Source: Sphingomonadaceae bacterium (lineage in GTDB: Bacteria > Pseudomonadota > Alphaproteobacteria > Sphingomonadales > Sphingomonadaceae). From it: a stretch of DNA of 40,812 nucleotides. How positions within the stretch are numbered: the stretch's first letter is position 1; each line of letters opens with the position of its first letter. The DNA is taken from contig CANJRZ010000007.1 in the NCBI GenBank assembly GCA_947476735.1, forward strand, positions 1-40,812, in the 5' to 3' direction. Below are positions 16,388 to 28,344 of this stretch, piece after piece. The translations under genes were made by a program, and so were the position numbers. The notes beneath the pieces were generated by a model. That model made no database searches. It was not told the DNA's origin and saw only the letters and a program-made list of their open reading frames with translations.

Positions 16388-17014
16388 ATGGCCGATCAAT
16401 GTTGTGCGGCGAAGTCGGGCGAGACGGCATTGTCCGACCCGCGCTGGCGCCGTGTCCTGTGGATCGCCCTGGCTCTTAACGCCGTGATGTTCGCGGTCGA
16501 GATCGGAGCAGGCCTCGCGGCGGGATCGCGGGCGTTGCAGGCCGATGCGCTCGATTTTCTGGGCGATGCGGCGAATTATGCGATCAGTCTGAGTGTGGCG
16601 CGGCTCGCTTTGCACTGGCGCGGACGTGCGGCACTGGTCAAGGGAGCGACCATGTTCGCCTTTGGATGTTGGGTCTTCGCTTCCGCCTTGTGGGGCTTGC
16701 TGACGACTGCCTCTCCGCAGGCCGAGACGATGGGCGTGGTAGGCTTGGTGGCATTGGCGGTGAATGTGGGCGTCGCGCTTTCGCTCTACCGCTATCGCAC
16801 GGGTGACGCGAACATGCGCTCGGTCTGGATTTGCTCGCGCAACGACGCGATCGGCAATGTCGCGGTCCTTGCAGCAGCGCTTGGCGTTTTCGGCACAGGA
16901 AGCGCCTGGCCCGACCTGCTCGTCGCCGGCATGATGGCGGGGCTGGCGATTTGGGGTGGCTGGCAAGTCATCGCACAGGCGTGGGCCGAACTGCGCATGG
17001 CGCCCGCGCTGTGA
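16388..17014 (+). CDS. Short CDF-type cation transporter
   Basis: This 208-residue membrane protein starts at the ATG at 16388, preceded by GAGGAG. An N-terminal Cys pair (MADQCCAAKSG) may bind metal. About five or six membrane segments follow. The CDF transport motif in TM2 is ALDFLGD (Asp-x3-Asp). In the TM5 region the usual His-x3-Asp is replaced by Asp-x3-Asn (NDAIGN). The cytoplasmic C-terminal domain of ordinary CDF proteins is missing. Short CDFs of this kind are commonly paired with MerR regulators in sphingomonads and beta-proteobacteria. The divergent MerR and its operator imply induction by a divalent metal. The stop overlaps the GTG of the next gene. Confidence 0.85.
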   Translation: MADQCCAAKSGETALSDPRWRRVLWIALALNAVMFAVEIGAGLAAGSRALQADALDFLGDAANYAISLSVARLALHWRGRAALVKGATMFAFGCWVFASALWGLLTTASPQAETMGVVGLVALAVNVGVALSLYRYRTGDANMRSVWICSRNDAIGNVAVLAAALGVFGTGSAWPDLLVAGMMAGLAIWGGWQVIAQAWAELRMAPAL

Positions 17015-17415
17015 AGAGGAAATTGCGGCATCGCCGCGCGCCTGCTACCGCTCCGGCAATGGGCGCGCTGGTCATCAGGATGTTTGTGGTCATCGCCTTG
17101 CTGGTAGCCAGCATGATGTCACCTGCCATAGCTCATGCTGGCGGGCAGGATGTCGTTTACCTGTCCGAGAGCGCTCAGGTTGACCTGGATTTCGACCATG
17201 ACGGCATACGCGACGGTCATCAGGCCGACAGATCCTCCGGTGGGGACTCGGGGAATGTCTTGCCGCACCATCACTGCACAGCCGGTCTGGCGCTGATCGT
17301 TCCAGAAGCGACGCTCGGGGTCATGCCCGACCGCGTATCGATGTTCCGCCCTCTCCTCGTTGCCATCCTGGCCTCCTGGCAATCGGCGCCACCAATCCCG
17401 CCACCCGCCGCCTGA
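17011..17415 (+). CDS. Small secreted His/Asp-containing protein preceding czcBAC
   Basis: Starting at the GTG at 17011, which overlaps the stop of the CDF gene (GTGA), the product has 134 residues. An in-frame ATG at 17059 would give 118. A signal peptide is clear (ALVIRMFVVIALLVASMMSPAIAHA). The mature part has VDLDFDHDGIRDGHQAD, reminiscent of an acidic calcium/metal loop, and PHHHCTAG, then a hydrophobic and Pro-rich end. It parallels the small secreted protein in front of the cus operon: each RND cluster begins with one. No ribosome site distinguishes the starts. A periplasmic metal-binding role is inference, and the family is unnamed to me. Confidence 0.55.
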   Translation: MKRKLRHRRAPATAPAMGALVIRMFVVIALLVASMMSPAIAHAGGQDVVYLSESAQVDLDFDHDGIRDGHQADRSSGGDSGNVLPHHHCTAGLALIVPEATLGVMPDRVSMFRPLLVAILASWQSAPPIPPPAA

Positions 17416-17553
17416 CCCGCACGCCTTCGCGCGAGGATTTTCCCGCAGCGAAGTTCCATGTCTGGTCAGGAGCTTTCCCAAAATGTCACTACAGTTTTGC
17501 GCTGAACATGGTGCAGTCGCCCCCGCGCCTCTTGCAGGGAAGGCGGGCGCATA

Positions 17554-18651
17554 ATGAACCCGCGCATCAAGATCGCCGCGATTGCGGCCGCCGCGCTCCT
17601 GCTTTTGACGGGCTGGTGGATACTCCGCCCTGAAAGCCCCACCGAAATCGCGGTGAAGGAACGACCCGAGGGCGCGCCCAAGCACCTCACGGTGAACCAG
17701 TTGGAACGCATGGGCGTCAAAACCGCTGCGGCGAAGATTGCAAGCGGCGTTCCACTTGGCACCATGCCCGCAACCGTCACGCTCCCGCCGGAAGCGCGCG
17801 TTGCGGTGACAGCGCCCTTTCCCGGCGCGATCCGGCAAGTGTTCGTGATTGCCGGGCAATCGGTATCGCGCGGGCAACCGCTGGCAACGATGGTGAGCCG
17901 GGACGCCTTGCAGGTCGGATCAACCCTGACCCGCGCGCGGGCGCAGTTGGGCCTCGCACGGGCCAATGCCAGCCGGACACAGCAACTCGTGCGCGCAGGC
18001 GTGATCGCGGGTGCGCGGGCGCAGGAAGCCAATGCCGCTTTGCGCCAGGCCGAAGCCGATGTTTCCGAAAATGCGCGTATCCTCAATATCTCGGGCGCGA
18101 GAGGTGACGGTTCGATCACCTTGCGCGCGCCGATCCGTGGCCGAGTATCCTCGGTTGCCGTCCAGACTGGCGGCCCGGTCGATGGCATGGCCGCGCCCTT
18201 CGTGATCGACGCCAGCAATAGCTACCAGCTCGACATACAGTTGCCCGAACGTCTGGCCGGACTGGTCAAACCGGGAATGACCGTAACGCTTCCCGGCAAT
18301 GCTTCCGGGCGGGTTCTTTCGGTGGGGTCTGCGATCGATCCCGATACACGCAGCGTTCTCGCCAAGGCGAGCATTAGCGCTTCCCCCGGCCTGATCGCCG
18401 GCAAGACGATCATGGTCTCGATTGAAGCTGGAGCCGGGCAGCGAGTCATCGCGGTTCCGACAAGCGCGATCACCCGTGCCGAAGGCAACGATGTGGTGTT
18501 CGTGAAGGCGCCCAAGGGCTTTGTGCAGCGCGCGGTCGTGGTGGGCGGCAGCGCTGGCGGCGAGACCGTCATTGCGCACGGCCTCGCGGCGGGTGAAGAG
18601 GTGGCGATTTCGGGGCTGACCGAGATCAAGATGGCGCTGGGCGGCGAATAA
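17554..18651 (+). CDS. czcB: RND periplasmic adaptor, CzcB-like
   Basis: This 365-residue adaptor has an N-terminal anchor helix (IKIAAIAAAALLLLTGWWIL). The adaptor domains follow: lipoyl-like barrel-sandwich halves around VTAPFPGAIRQVFVIAGQSVSRGQPLATM and TLRAPIRGRVSSVAVQTGGPVDG, a helical hairpin between them (RARAQLGLARANASRTQQLV... NAALRQAEADV), then beta-barrel and membrane-proximal domains. It lacks the heavy-metal-binding and CusF segments found in the CusB of this window, which fits a divalent-metal system. It opens a czcB-czcA-czcC order, with three bases between its stop and the pump gene. A 138-bp gap separates it from the small secreted protein, so a separate promoter is possible. 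Confidence 0.9.
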   Translation: MNPRIKIAAIAAAALLLLTGWWILRPESPTEIAVKERPEGAPKHLTVNQLERMGVKTAAAKIASGVPLGTMPATVTLPPEARVAVTAPFPGAIRQVFVIAGQSVSRGQPLATMVSRDALQVGSTLTRARAQLGLARANASRTQQLVRAGVIAGARAQEANAALRQAEADVSENARILNISGARGDGSITLRAPIRGRVSSVAVQTGGPVDGMAAPFVIDASNSYQLDIQLPERLAGLVKPGMTVTLPGNASGRVLSVGSAIDPDTRSVLAKASISASPGLIAGKTIMVSIEAGAGQRVIAVPTSAITRAEGNDVVFVKAPKGFVQRAVVVGGSAGGETVIAHGLAAGEEVAISGLTEIKMALGGE

Positions 18652-18654
18652 GCC

Positions 18655-21600
18655 ATGCTGCGCCGCCTCGTCGAAGTCTCGCTCGCCGCCCGGCTTGCCG
18701 TGCTTGGTCTCGCGCTCGCGCTGGCCGGTATCGGTGGCTGGTCTTTCATCAACCTCCCCATTGATGCGTTTCCCGATATTTCATCCACCCAGGTGAAGAT
18801 CATCCTGAAAGCCCCCGGCATGACGCCCGAGGAGGTCGAAAGCCGGGTCATCACGCCGATTGAAATGGAAATGCTGGGTATCCCCAAACAGGATATTTTG
18901 CGCTCCATCGCCAAATACGGGATTGCCGACATCACCATCGACTTTGCCGATGGCACCGATATTTACTGGGCACGCAATCAGGTGTCCGAACGCCTGTCGG
19001 GCGTTCTGGCGGATTTGCCGTCATCGGTTGAAGGCGGGCTTGCGCCCATCGCAACACCACTTTCGGACGTTTACATGTTCACCCTTGAAGGGCCGCAGAG
19101 CCTTGCCGAAAAGCGGCGGGTGCTCGATTGGACGATCCGTCCCGCGCTGCGGACGGTTCCTGGCGTGGCCGACATCAATTCGCTGGGCGGCCACGCCGAG
19201 ACATTCGAAGTCCGGCCTGATCCGGGTGCGCTGGCCACTGCGGGCCTGACCTATGACGATCTGAGGGCCGCCATTGAATCCGGCAACCGCAATGACGGTG
19301 CCGGGCGGCTATCTGTCGGAGATGAAGCCCTGATTGTGCGCGCGGTTGGAGCGATTAGGAGCGAGGATGATCTTCGCTCCGTTGTCATCAAATCGCGTGC
19401 TGACGGCGTCGTGCGGCTCAGCGATGTCGCCACGGTCAGCACGGGCAGCCTGACCCGATACGGAGCGGTGTCGCGCAACGGCAAGGGCGAGGCGGTCGAG
19501 GGCCTGGTCATCGCGCTCAAGGGGGCGGACGCCAGCAAGGTCGTGGGCGGCGTTAAAATCCGTCTGGCTGAAATCGAACGCAGCCTGCCCAAGGGCATGT
19601 CGGTCAACGTATTTTACGATCGCTCGGACCTGATCGGACGCGCGGTCGGCACAGTCGAGGAAGCGCTTTTGGAGGCGACTATCCTGGTCGTGATCCTGTT
19701 GCTGCTCTTCCTCGGCGACATTCGCGCTTCGCTGATCGTTGCCGCGGCCCTTCCCATGGCAACGCTCGTCACATTCATCCTGATGCGGCAATTTGGCATG
19801 TCGGCCAATCTGATGAGCCTTGGCGGGCTTGCCATCGCCATCGGCATGCTCGTGGACGGCGCGGTTGTCGTCACTGAAAATGTCGTCGAGCGCCTGGCCG
19901 ATCCCAAACACAGCCATGCCAGCAAGCTCAATCGGGTGCTGGTGGCGACGAGCGAAGTTGTGGTTCCCGTTGCCTCGGGGCTGCTGATCATCGCGCTTGT
20001 GTTCCTGCCGCTGCTGACGCTCGAAGGGCTGGAAGGCAAGCTGTTCGGCCCTGTTGCCCTGACCATCGTGCTGGCTTTGGCAAGTTCGCTGATCCTCGCC
20101 TTGACCCTGGTTCCGGTTCTCGCCGCTTACGGGCTCAAGACGGATGGCCATCACAAGGAGCCATGGCTGATGCGGCAATTGTCGCCGCGTTATCACAACC
20201 TCCTCAGTTGGGCCTTTTTGAACAAGCGCGCGGTCTATTCCGTGGCAGGCGGAGCGTTGCTCGTTGCGGTGCTTGCCTATTCCTTCGTCGGCAAAACCTT
20301 TCTGCCGACAATGGACGAAGGCTCGGTGTTGATGCAGCTTGCCAAGTATCCCAGCATCAACCTGAAGCACAGCGTCGAAGGTGATCTCCGCGCTCAGAAG
20401 CTGCTGATGGAGAAAGTGCCCGAGATACTCGAAGTCGTCGGCCGTGTCGGCAGCGACGAGCTGGGGCTCGACCCCATGTCCCTGAACGACACCGACACAT
20501 TCCTGCGGCTCAAACCGCGTGAACAGTGGCGCGTGCGGGATAAGGACTGGCTGATAGAGCAAATCAGGCTGGCGATGGAGGAAATGCCCGGCGTTGAGGT
20601 GAGCTTCACCCAGCCCATCGAAATGCGCGTATCCGAAATGCTGACCGGATCACGCGGAGATCTGGCGCTCAAGATCTTTGGGCCAGACGTCAAGACCATC
20701 GGCATATTGGCGGGCAAGATCGAGGGTCGCCTTCGTACCATCAAGGGGGCCACCGAAGTCATCACCGTCGCCGATGACAGCGTTGAATATCTGCAAATCG
20801 ACATTGACCGGCTGGCGGCTGGCCGGGCCGGAATGCCCGTCCAGACCTTGCAGGACGCCTTGCGGGCACAAGTGGAGGGCGTTCACGCGGGCGTGGTCGC
20901 GGATGGCAATCGCCGCATCCCGATCGTCATTCGCGGCGATCCGGCCCTGGTCAGCGATCCTTCTCTGTTTGTCGGCCAGACCATCCGCAGCCCCGATGGG
21001 ATGATGGTGCGCGTCAGCGATGTAGCCAAGGTCACGCGCACCGAAGGGCCGGTGAAACTCGAGCATGAGAACGGCTCGCGCTTCGCGCTGGTTCAGGCCT
21101 TTGTTTCGGGGCGCGATCTGGTCGGCTTTGTCGATGAAGCCAAGGCGGACATTGCCAAGACCGTGCCGCTTCCCGCCGGATACCGGATGGAATGGGGCGG
21201 GCAGTTCGAGAACCAGCAACGCGCTTCCGCGCGGTTGATGGTGGTTCTGCCCATCGCGCTGATCCTGATCTTCATCGTGCTCTATGCCACTTTACGCTCA
21301 TTCCGGGCGTCGATGCTGATCCTCGCCAACATCCCGTTCGCGGCAGTCGGCGGTATCGTCGCGTTGCTGATCACCGGGGAGTATCTTTCGGTGCCTGCCT
21401 CGGTCGGGTTTATCGCCTTGCTGGGTATCGCGGTGCTCAACGGATTGGTTCTGGTCGCCTATTTCAGGCAGTTGCGCGAAAGCGGCCTGACGATAGCTGA
21501 CGCGGTGCGACAAGGGGCTGAGCGCCGGTTGCGGCCAGTGTTGATGACGGCATCAATCACTGCTTTCGGTCTCGTCCCCTTGCTCTTCGCAACCGGTCCA

Positions 21601-21750
21601 GGCTCCGAAATCCAGAGGCCGCTCGCCATCGTGGTGATCGGCGGCCTGATCACATCAACCCTGCTGACGCTGGTGCTTTTGCCCCTGCTCTATGAGCGGT
21701 TTGGCGAGTCCGTCGCCGAACGCGACGCTCAGCCCAGCGGTAAGGATTGA
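18655..21750 (+). CDS. czcA: HME-RND efflux pump CzcA-like (divalent cations)
   Basis: This 1031-residue inner-membrane pump has two sets of six membrane segments and large periplasmic loops. The TM4 proton-relay motif is GGLAIAIGMLVDGAVVVTEN, with Asp and Glu as in CzcA-type pumps. The three CusA methionine positions are not conserved as such: the corresponding cleft region reads QPIEMRVSEMLTGSRGDLALKI. The APLEM motif of the other pump is replaced by DPMSLNDTDTFLRLKP, typical of the Zn/Cd/Co/Ni branch. It follows czcB by three bases and precedes the TolC gene by three. Together with the P1B-4 ATPase downstream this forms a divalent cation detoxification operon. The exact metal (Zn, Cd, Co, Ni) is not fixed by sequence. 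Confidence 0.93.
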   Translation: MLRRLVEVSLAARLAVLGLALALAGIGGWSFINLPIDAFPDISSTQVKIILKAPGMTPEEVESRVITPIEMEMLGIPKQDILRSIAKYGIADITIDFADGTDIYWARNQVSERLSGVLADLPSSVEGGLAPIATPLSDVYMFTLEGPQSLAEKRRVLDWTIRPALRTVPGVADINSLGGHAETFEVRPDPGALATAGLTYDDLRAAIESGNRNDGAGRLSVGDEALIVRAVGAIRSEDDLRSVVIKSRADGVVRLSDVATVSTGSLTRYGAVSRNGKGEAVEGLVIALKGADASKVVGGVKIRLAEIERSLPKGMSVNVFYDRSDLIGRAVGTVEEALLEATILVVILLLLFLGDIRASLIVAAALPMATLVTFILMRQFGMSANLMSLGGLAIAIGMLVDGAVVVTENVVERLADPKHSHASKLNRVLVATSEVVVPVASGLLIIALVFLPLLTLEGLEGKLFGPVALTIVLALASSLILALTLVPVLAAYGLKTDGHHKEPWLMRQLSPRYHNLLSWAFLNKRAVYSVAGGALLVAVLAYSFVGKTFLPTMDEGSVLMQLAKYPSINLKHSVEGDLRAQKLLMEKVPEILEVVGRVGSDELGLDPMSLNDTDTFLRLKPREQWRVRDKDWLIEQIRLAMEEMPGVEVSFTQPIEMRVSEMLTGSRGDLALKIFGPDVKTIGILAGKIEGRLRTIKGATEVITVADDSVEYLQIDIDRLAAGRAGMPVQTLQDALRAQVEGVHAGVVADGNRRIPIVIRGDPALVSDPSLFVGQTIRSPDGMMVRVSDVAKVTRTEGPVKLEHENGSRFALVQAFVSGRDLVGFVDEAKADIAKTVPLPAGYRMEWGGQFENQQRASARLMVVLPIALILIFIVLYATLRSFRASMLILANIPFAAVGGIVALLITGEYLSVPASVGFIALLGIAVLNGLVLVAYFRQLRESGLTIADAVRQGAERRLRPVLMTASITAFGLVPLLFATGPGSEIQRPLAIVVIGGLITSTLLTLVLLPLLYERFGESVAERDAQPSGKD

Positions 21751-21753
21751 CCC

Positions 21754-22998
21754 ATGAGAAATATCCTCATCCTGTCCACGTTGCTTCTTTCCGGCGCGGC
21801 CCTAGCCAAAAGCGCGGCTGATTTTCCGCCTGACGAAGCTGTGGCCCTCGCCATTGAAGACCATCCACAGGTGCAGGCAGCGCTCGCCCGTGCGGACGCG
21901 GCCCGGCAAAATGCAAGAGCGCTGCGTGTCGGCGCCTATGAGTTTACGGTGAGCGGCTCCTATGACCGGCGCCGCATCGACCGAGAGGGACAATATGACG
22001 AATATGACGCCGCGCTGGAGCGGCCCATTCGCTTGCCGGGCAAAGCCAGCCTCGACCGTAAAGCCGGTGATTTTGGAATAGCGGCATCGGATTACCGCGC
22101 GGCCGACGTTCGCCACCGCATCACCCTGCTCGTGAGCGATTTGTGGCTCGACTGGCTGGCCGCCGAAGCCGAGGTCAAGATAGCCGAGGCTGCGGTCAGC
22201 AATCTTTCATCCGCCTTGCAGGGGGTTGAGCGCCAGGTGGCGGTGCAGGATGCCGCTGTTGCCGATTACGATAGGGCGACCGCCGCGCGCGCAACGGCGC
22301 AAGTCGAGCTTGCGAAGGGCCGCGCTCGCGCCGAGATTGCAAAGTCGCGGCTTGCGGTTCAATTCCCGTCGTTGCCGCTTCCAGTGGTAGCGCCCGATTT
22401 GCCCGAGCCAGTTTTACCAGCACATGGCCTTGAAGGGTTGCGCGACCTTGTCACCGTGCAAAATCACGAGGTCCACGGCGCGCAGGCCGAAGCCGACAGG
22501 CAATCAACGCTTGCCGCGCGTGCCAACAAGGATCGTATTCCAGATCCCACCATCGGCCTTCGTCTGTTCAGTGAACGCGGCGGTGCCGAGCGTGGGGCCG
22601 GAGTCGTCGCCTCGATACCGCTCGGTGGAAGGCATCGCTCGGCATTGGCAGGCCAGGCCGAGGCGGAGGCACGCGCCGCCTCCGCCGAGTTGATCGCCGC
22701 GCGCTTTACTGCGCACGAAACCGCCACGTCCGATTATGTCGAAGCGAGCAACAACTGGCGGGCTTGGCAGAGCAGTCAGACGGCCCGTGCCAGCAGCGAA
22801 AGCGCCGCGAACCGTCTGCGCCAGGGTCACCGGCTGGGCGGCATTGACCTGACCGACCTGCTCTTCGCCGAGCGCCAGGCACAGGATGCAGCGCGCGCAG
22901 AGAACGCTGCGCGTGCTGCTGCGTTACGGTCAATCGCACGCTTGCGCATCGATGCGCATGACCTTTGGCCAAGCAATCACGATGGAGTGGGTAAATGA
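21754..22998 (+). CDS. czcC: TolC-family outer-membrane protein, CzcC-like
   Basis: This 414-residue channel protein has signal peptide MRNILILSTLLLSGAALA. Duplicated TolC repeats begin at DEAVALAIEDHPQVQAALARADAARQNARAL and again around DLVTVQNHEVHGAQAEADRQSTLAARANKDRIPDPTIGLRLFSERGGAERGAGVVASIPLGG, with long coiled helices between. It completes the CzcBAC transenvelope complex. The usual gene order is CBA; here the channel gene comes last. The stop overlaps the ATG of the P1B-4 ATPase gene (ATGA), so the ATPase is coupled to the RND system. Confidence 0.9.
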   Translation: MRNILILSTLLLSGAALAKSAADFPPDEAVALAIEDHPQVQAALARADAARQNARALRVGAYEFTVSGSYDRRRIDREGQYDEYDAALERPIRLPGKASLDRKAGDFGIAASDYRAADVRHRITLLVSDLWLDWLAAEAEVKIAEAAVSNLSSALQGVERQVAVQDAAVADYDRATAARATAQVELAKGRARAEIAKSRLAVQFPSLPLPVVAPDLPEPVLPAHGLEGLRDLVTVQNHEVHGAQAEADRQSTLAARANKDRIPDPTIGLRLFSERGGAERGAGVVASIPLGGRHRSALAGQAEAEARAASAELIAARFTAHETATSDYVEASNNWRAWQSSQTARASSESAANRLRQGHRLGGIDLTDLLFAERQAQDAARAENAARAAALRSIARLRIDAHDLWPSNHDGVGK

Positions 22999-25526
22999 CC
23001 GCAAGGCTCCGTCTTGAACTGCCGCTGCTGCTACCTGAAATCGACGATGTGGCGGATGGCTGCGTAACCCGCCTCGTGGCGAACCTCAACGCACGCGAGG
23101 GTGTTCAAAACGCGCACGTCGTCGCTCCGCAAGGCGATACGCTGGCGAACCTTTGCGTCCATTATGACCCGGACCTTCTGTCGTTGCCGCGCATTCGCGA
23201 GCTTGCGCAAAGCGAAGGGGCGAAGATCACCGAGCGATTTGGTCATCTGCGCTGGGATGTCGGGGGACTTTCCGGCCAACGCCGCGCGCGCACCGTCGCC
23301 GAGCGGCTGCTGCGCGCACCCGGCATCGTCGAGGCCGACGCCTCGGCCGCAGGCGTGGTGCGATTGGACTTCGACCGGGAGAAGATCACCGAGAAAGATG
23401 TCCGTCGCCTGCTTGACAAGATGGGGCTTAGTGTCCGCACCCAGCCGGTAAGGGCGCGCGTATCGACCGTCGCCACCCCGACCACGGATGATCATACCGG
23501 CCATGATCATGGAACTGGCAAGGTCGATGATGACCATGGCCATGATGCAGGCGGAGAAGGCGACGGGCATGACCATGCGTATGGCGGGCCGTTGGGTGCG
23601 AACACCGAGGTCATTTTCGCCATAGCGTGCGGCGTCATGGCGGCTGTCGGTTTCGCTGTGGAGAAACTGACTCCCGCGGCGGCGTGGATACCGATTGGCT
23701 TCTACGTCCTTGCCTATGGGCTGGGCGGTTATTTCACGCTGCGGGAGGCGATCGAGAATCTGCGCCTGAAGCGCTTCGAGATCGACGCTCTCATGCTCGT
23801 CGCGGCCGGCGGCGCGGCGGCGCTGGGAGCCTGGGCAGAGGGCGCTCTACTCCTCTTCCTGTTCAGCATGGGGCATTCGCTCGAACATTATGCAATGGGC
23901 CGGGCCAAGCGCGCGATCGAGGCGCTCGCCGAACTCGCCCCTCAGACCGCTTTTGTGCGACGGGGCGAGAAGACCCAGGAAATCCCCGTCGAGGAGCTTG
24001 CGGTCGGCGACATCGCGATCGTCAAACCGAACGAGCGTATGCCGGCCGATGGTTTCGTGGTGGTGGGCACGTCGAGCGTCAACCAGGCGCCGGTCACCGG
24101 CGAAAGCATGCCGGTGGACAAGCGCCCGGTCGATGACCCGGCGGCGGCAACGGCGCAGCCGGACAAGGTCGCGGCGGCACATCGAATCTTCGCGGGTACG
24201 ATCAACGGCGCGGGGGCGATAGAGGTACAGGTCACCCGCCTGTCCAAGGATACCACGCTTGCCAAGGTAGTGCAGATGGTCGGCGAAGCTGAGGCACAGA
24301 AATCGCCGACACAGCGCTTCACCGACCGTTTCGAGCGGATTTTCGTTCCGGCCGTGCTGGGGCTCGTCACACTCTTGCTGTTCGCCTGGGTTGTGGTCGA
24401 TGAACCGTTTCGCGACAGCTTCTACCGCGCCATGGCGGTGCTGGTCGCGGCGAGCCCCTGCGCTCTCGCGATAGCAACGCCGAGCGCGGTTCTGTCGGGC
24501 ATAGCTCGGGCGGCGCGAGGCGGCGTGCTGGTCAAGGGTGGTGGCCCCCTCGAAAACCTCGGCACGCTACGCGCGATCGCGTTCGACAAGACAGGGACAC
24601 TGACCGAGGGACGACCACGAATCACCGACGTGGTTCCAGCCGAAGGTGCCACCGAAGGCGATATGCTTCGGGTTGCTGTGGCTGTCGAGAGTCTGAGCGA
24701 TCACCCGCTCGCCGCGGCCGTCGCGGCCGGCGGTCGTGAACGCCTCGGTGAAGCATCAGTCCCCACCGCTACCGACCTTCGCAGCATCACGGGGCGCGGC
24801 GTTCAGGCCGTGGTGGAAGGAGAGGCGGTCCACATCGGCAGCCCCAAACTGTTCGGTGAGGCAGATGGAGCGCCGCTGCCCAACGAGTTGCGCGAGCAGG
24901 TTGTCCGGCTGGAAGAGACGGGTCGCACGACGATGATCGTCAGGAAGGGGGACCGCTATCTGGGTGTGATCGGATTGATGGACACGCCGCGCGGCGCCGC
25001 AGTCGCGACCCTGGCGCGACTGCGTGAGCTAGGCATCACGCGGATGATCATGATCTCTGGCGATAACCAGCGCGTGGCCGATGCGATCGCCAAAGAGGTG
25101 GGTCTGGATGAGGCATGGGGTGACCTCATGCCCGAGGATAAGGTCGCTGCCATCAAAAAGCTGAAGGCGCAGGACAAGGTCGCGATGGTTGGTGACGGCG
25201 TGAATGATGCACCGGCGATGGCCAATGCCACCGTCGGGATTGCGATGGGGGCGGCGGGTTCGGACGTTGCGTTAGAAACGGCCGACGTTGCGCTCATGGC
25301 TGACGACCTTGCGCATTTGCCCTTCGCGGTCGGGTTGAGCCGACAGACGAGCCGGATCATTCGCCAGAACCTGTACATGAGCCTTGGCGTTGTCGCCGTC
25401 TTGCTGCCGGCGACGATTTTGGGCCTCGGCATCGGACTGGCCGTGCTGGCACACGAGGGCTCGACGCTAGTCGTGGTGTTCAACGCGTTGCGCCTGCTGG
25501 CTTTTAACGAGCGCGACCATGCTTGA
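22995..25526 (+). CDS. czcP: P1B-4-type metal-transporting ATPase, CzcP-like
   Basis: This 843-residue ATPase expels divalent cations from the cytosol to the periplasm, where CzcBAC can take over. It carries the phosphorylation motif [17 protein letters not shown] in SDHPLA and [11 protein letters not shown]6 has SPC in place of CPC, and TM8 carries HEGST. Both of these mark subclass P1B-4, as in CzcP of Cupriavidus. The N-terminus (about 1-150) contains two ferredoxin-like repeats that look like metal-binding domains but lack CxxC. A His/Asp-rich linker follows (about 165-195, GHDHGTGKVDDDHGHD). Six or so membrane segments follow. It overlaps czcC by four bases and ends the operon. Confidence 0.93.
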   Translation: MTARLRLELPLLLPEIDDVADGCVTRLVANLNAREGVQNAHVVAPQGDTLANLCVHYDPDLLSLPRIRELAQSEGAKITERFGHLRWDVGGLSGQRRARTVAERLLRAPGIVEADASAAGVVRLDFDREKITEKDVRRLLDKMGLSVRTQPVRARVSTVATPTTDDHTGHDHGTGKVDDDHGHDAGGEGDGHDHAYGGPLGANTEVIFAIACGVMAAVGFAVEKLTPAAAWIPIGFYVLAYGLGGYFTLREAIENLRLKRFEIDALMLVAAGGAAALGAWAEGALLLFLFSMGHSLEHYAMGRAKRAIEALAELAPQTAFVRRGEKTQEIPVEELAVGDIAIVKPNERMPADGFVVVGTSSVNQAPVTGESMPVDKRPVDDPAAATAQPDKVAAAHRIFAGTINGAGAIEVQVTRLSKDTTLAKVVQMVGEAEAQKSPTQRFTDRFERIFVPAVLGLVTLLLFAWVVVDEPFRDSFYRAMAVLVAASPCALAIATPSAVLSGIARAARGGVLVKGGGPLENLGTLRAIAFDKTGTLTEGRPRITDVVPAEGATEGDMLRVAVAVESLSDHPLAAAVAAGGRERLGEASVPTATDLRSITGRGVQAVVEGEAVHIGSPKLFGEADGAPLPNELREQVVRLEETGRTTMIVRKGDRYLGVIGLMDTPRGAAVATLARLRELGITRMIMISGDNQRVADAIAKEVGLDEAWGDLMPEDKVAAIKKLKAQDKVAMVGDGVNDAPAMANATVGIAMGAAGSDVALETADVALMADDLAHLPFAVGLSRQTSRIIRQNLYMSLGVVAVLLPATILGLGIGLAVLAHEGSTLVVVFNALRLLAFNERDHA

Positions 25527-25593
25527 ATTGGGTTCTGCTATGTGCCGCGGGCGCCAAATCTATCAGTGAGCAGGAAGTCTTCTATACCGCGCG

Positions 25594-25976
25594 CTAACGC
25601 TCGAGCTCATCGAGGATCGGGCAGTCCGGCCGCTCGTCACCGATACAATGATCTGCCAGGGCAAGCAACGTGCTGCGCATTGCCTGCAGCGCGGCGGCCT
25701 TTCGACCAAGGTCCTCAGCACGGGCCTGCGCCATGGCTTTTACCTCGCTGCTGGCTCGGTGACGATCGGTCCACAAATCGAGAAGACCCCGGATTTCCTC
25801 GATCGGGAAGCCCAGATCGCGGGCGTTGGCAATGAAGCGCAGTCGATGAACGTCGGCATCACTATAGTCGCGATAGCCGCTGTCGCGGCGCGCAGCGGCC
25901 GGGATCAGGCCGATCTTCTCATAGTGGCGGATCATGCGCTGTGAGACGCCACTCGCCTTCGAGGCATAGCCTATAT

Positions 25977-25980
<4 letters not shown>
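25594..25980 (-). CDS. cueR: Copper-responsive MerR regulator CueR
   Basis: This 128-residue regulator has an N-terminal winged HTH ([26 protein letters not shown]) and a dimerisation helix. It keeps the CueR pair Cys112 and Cys120 ([10 protein letters not shown]) and Ser77, exactly at E. coli numbering, which selects monovalent Cu, Ag or Au. The ATG overlaps the stop of copA (ATGA), so regulator and pump form one operon and CueR acts on the copA promoter at 28345-28375. It is the last gene on the minus strand, convergent with the P1B-4 gene. Confidence 0.95.
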
Positions 25981-28319
<2,339 letters not shown>

Positions 28320-28344
28320 CGCGAAGCTCCTGTCGACGCCTCAC

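Noticed and set aside
17479-17499. Inverted repeat CAAAA-N11-TTTTG upstream of czcB, which shares ACTACAG with the MerR site at 16341-16347.
   Set aside because: The shared string sits at a different offset within the repeat, and there is no -35/-10 pair with 19-bp spacing. Not strong enough to call a second MerR operator.
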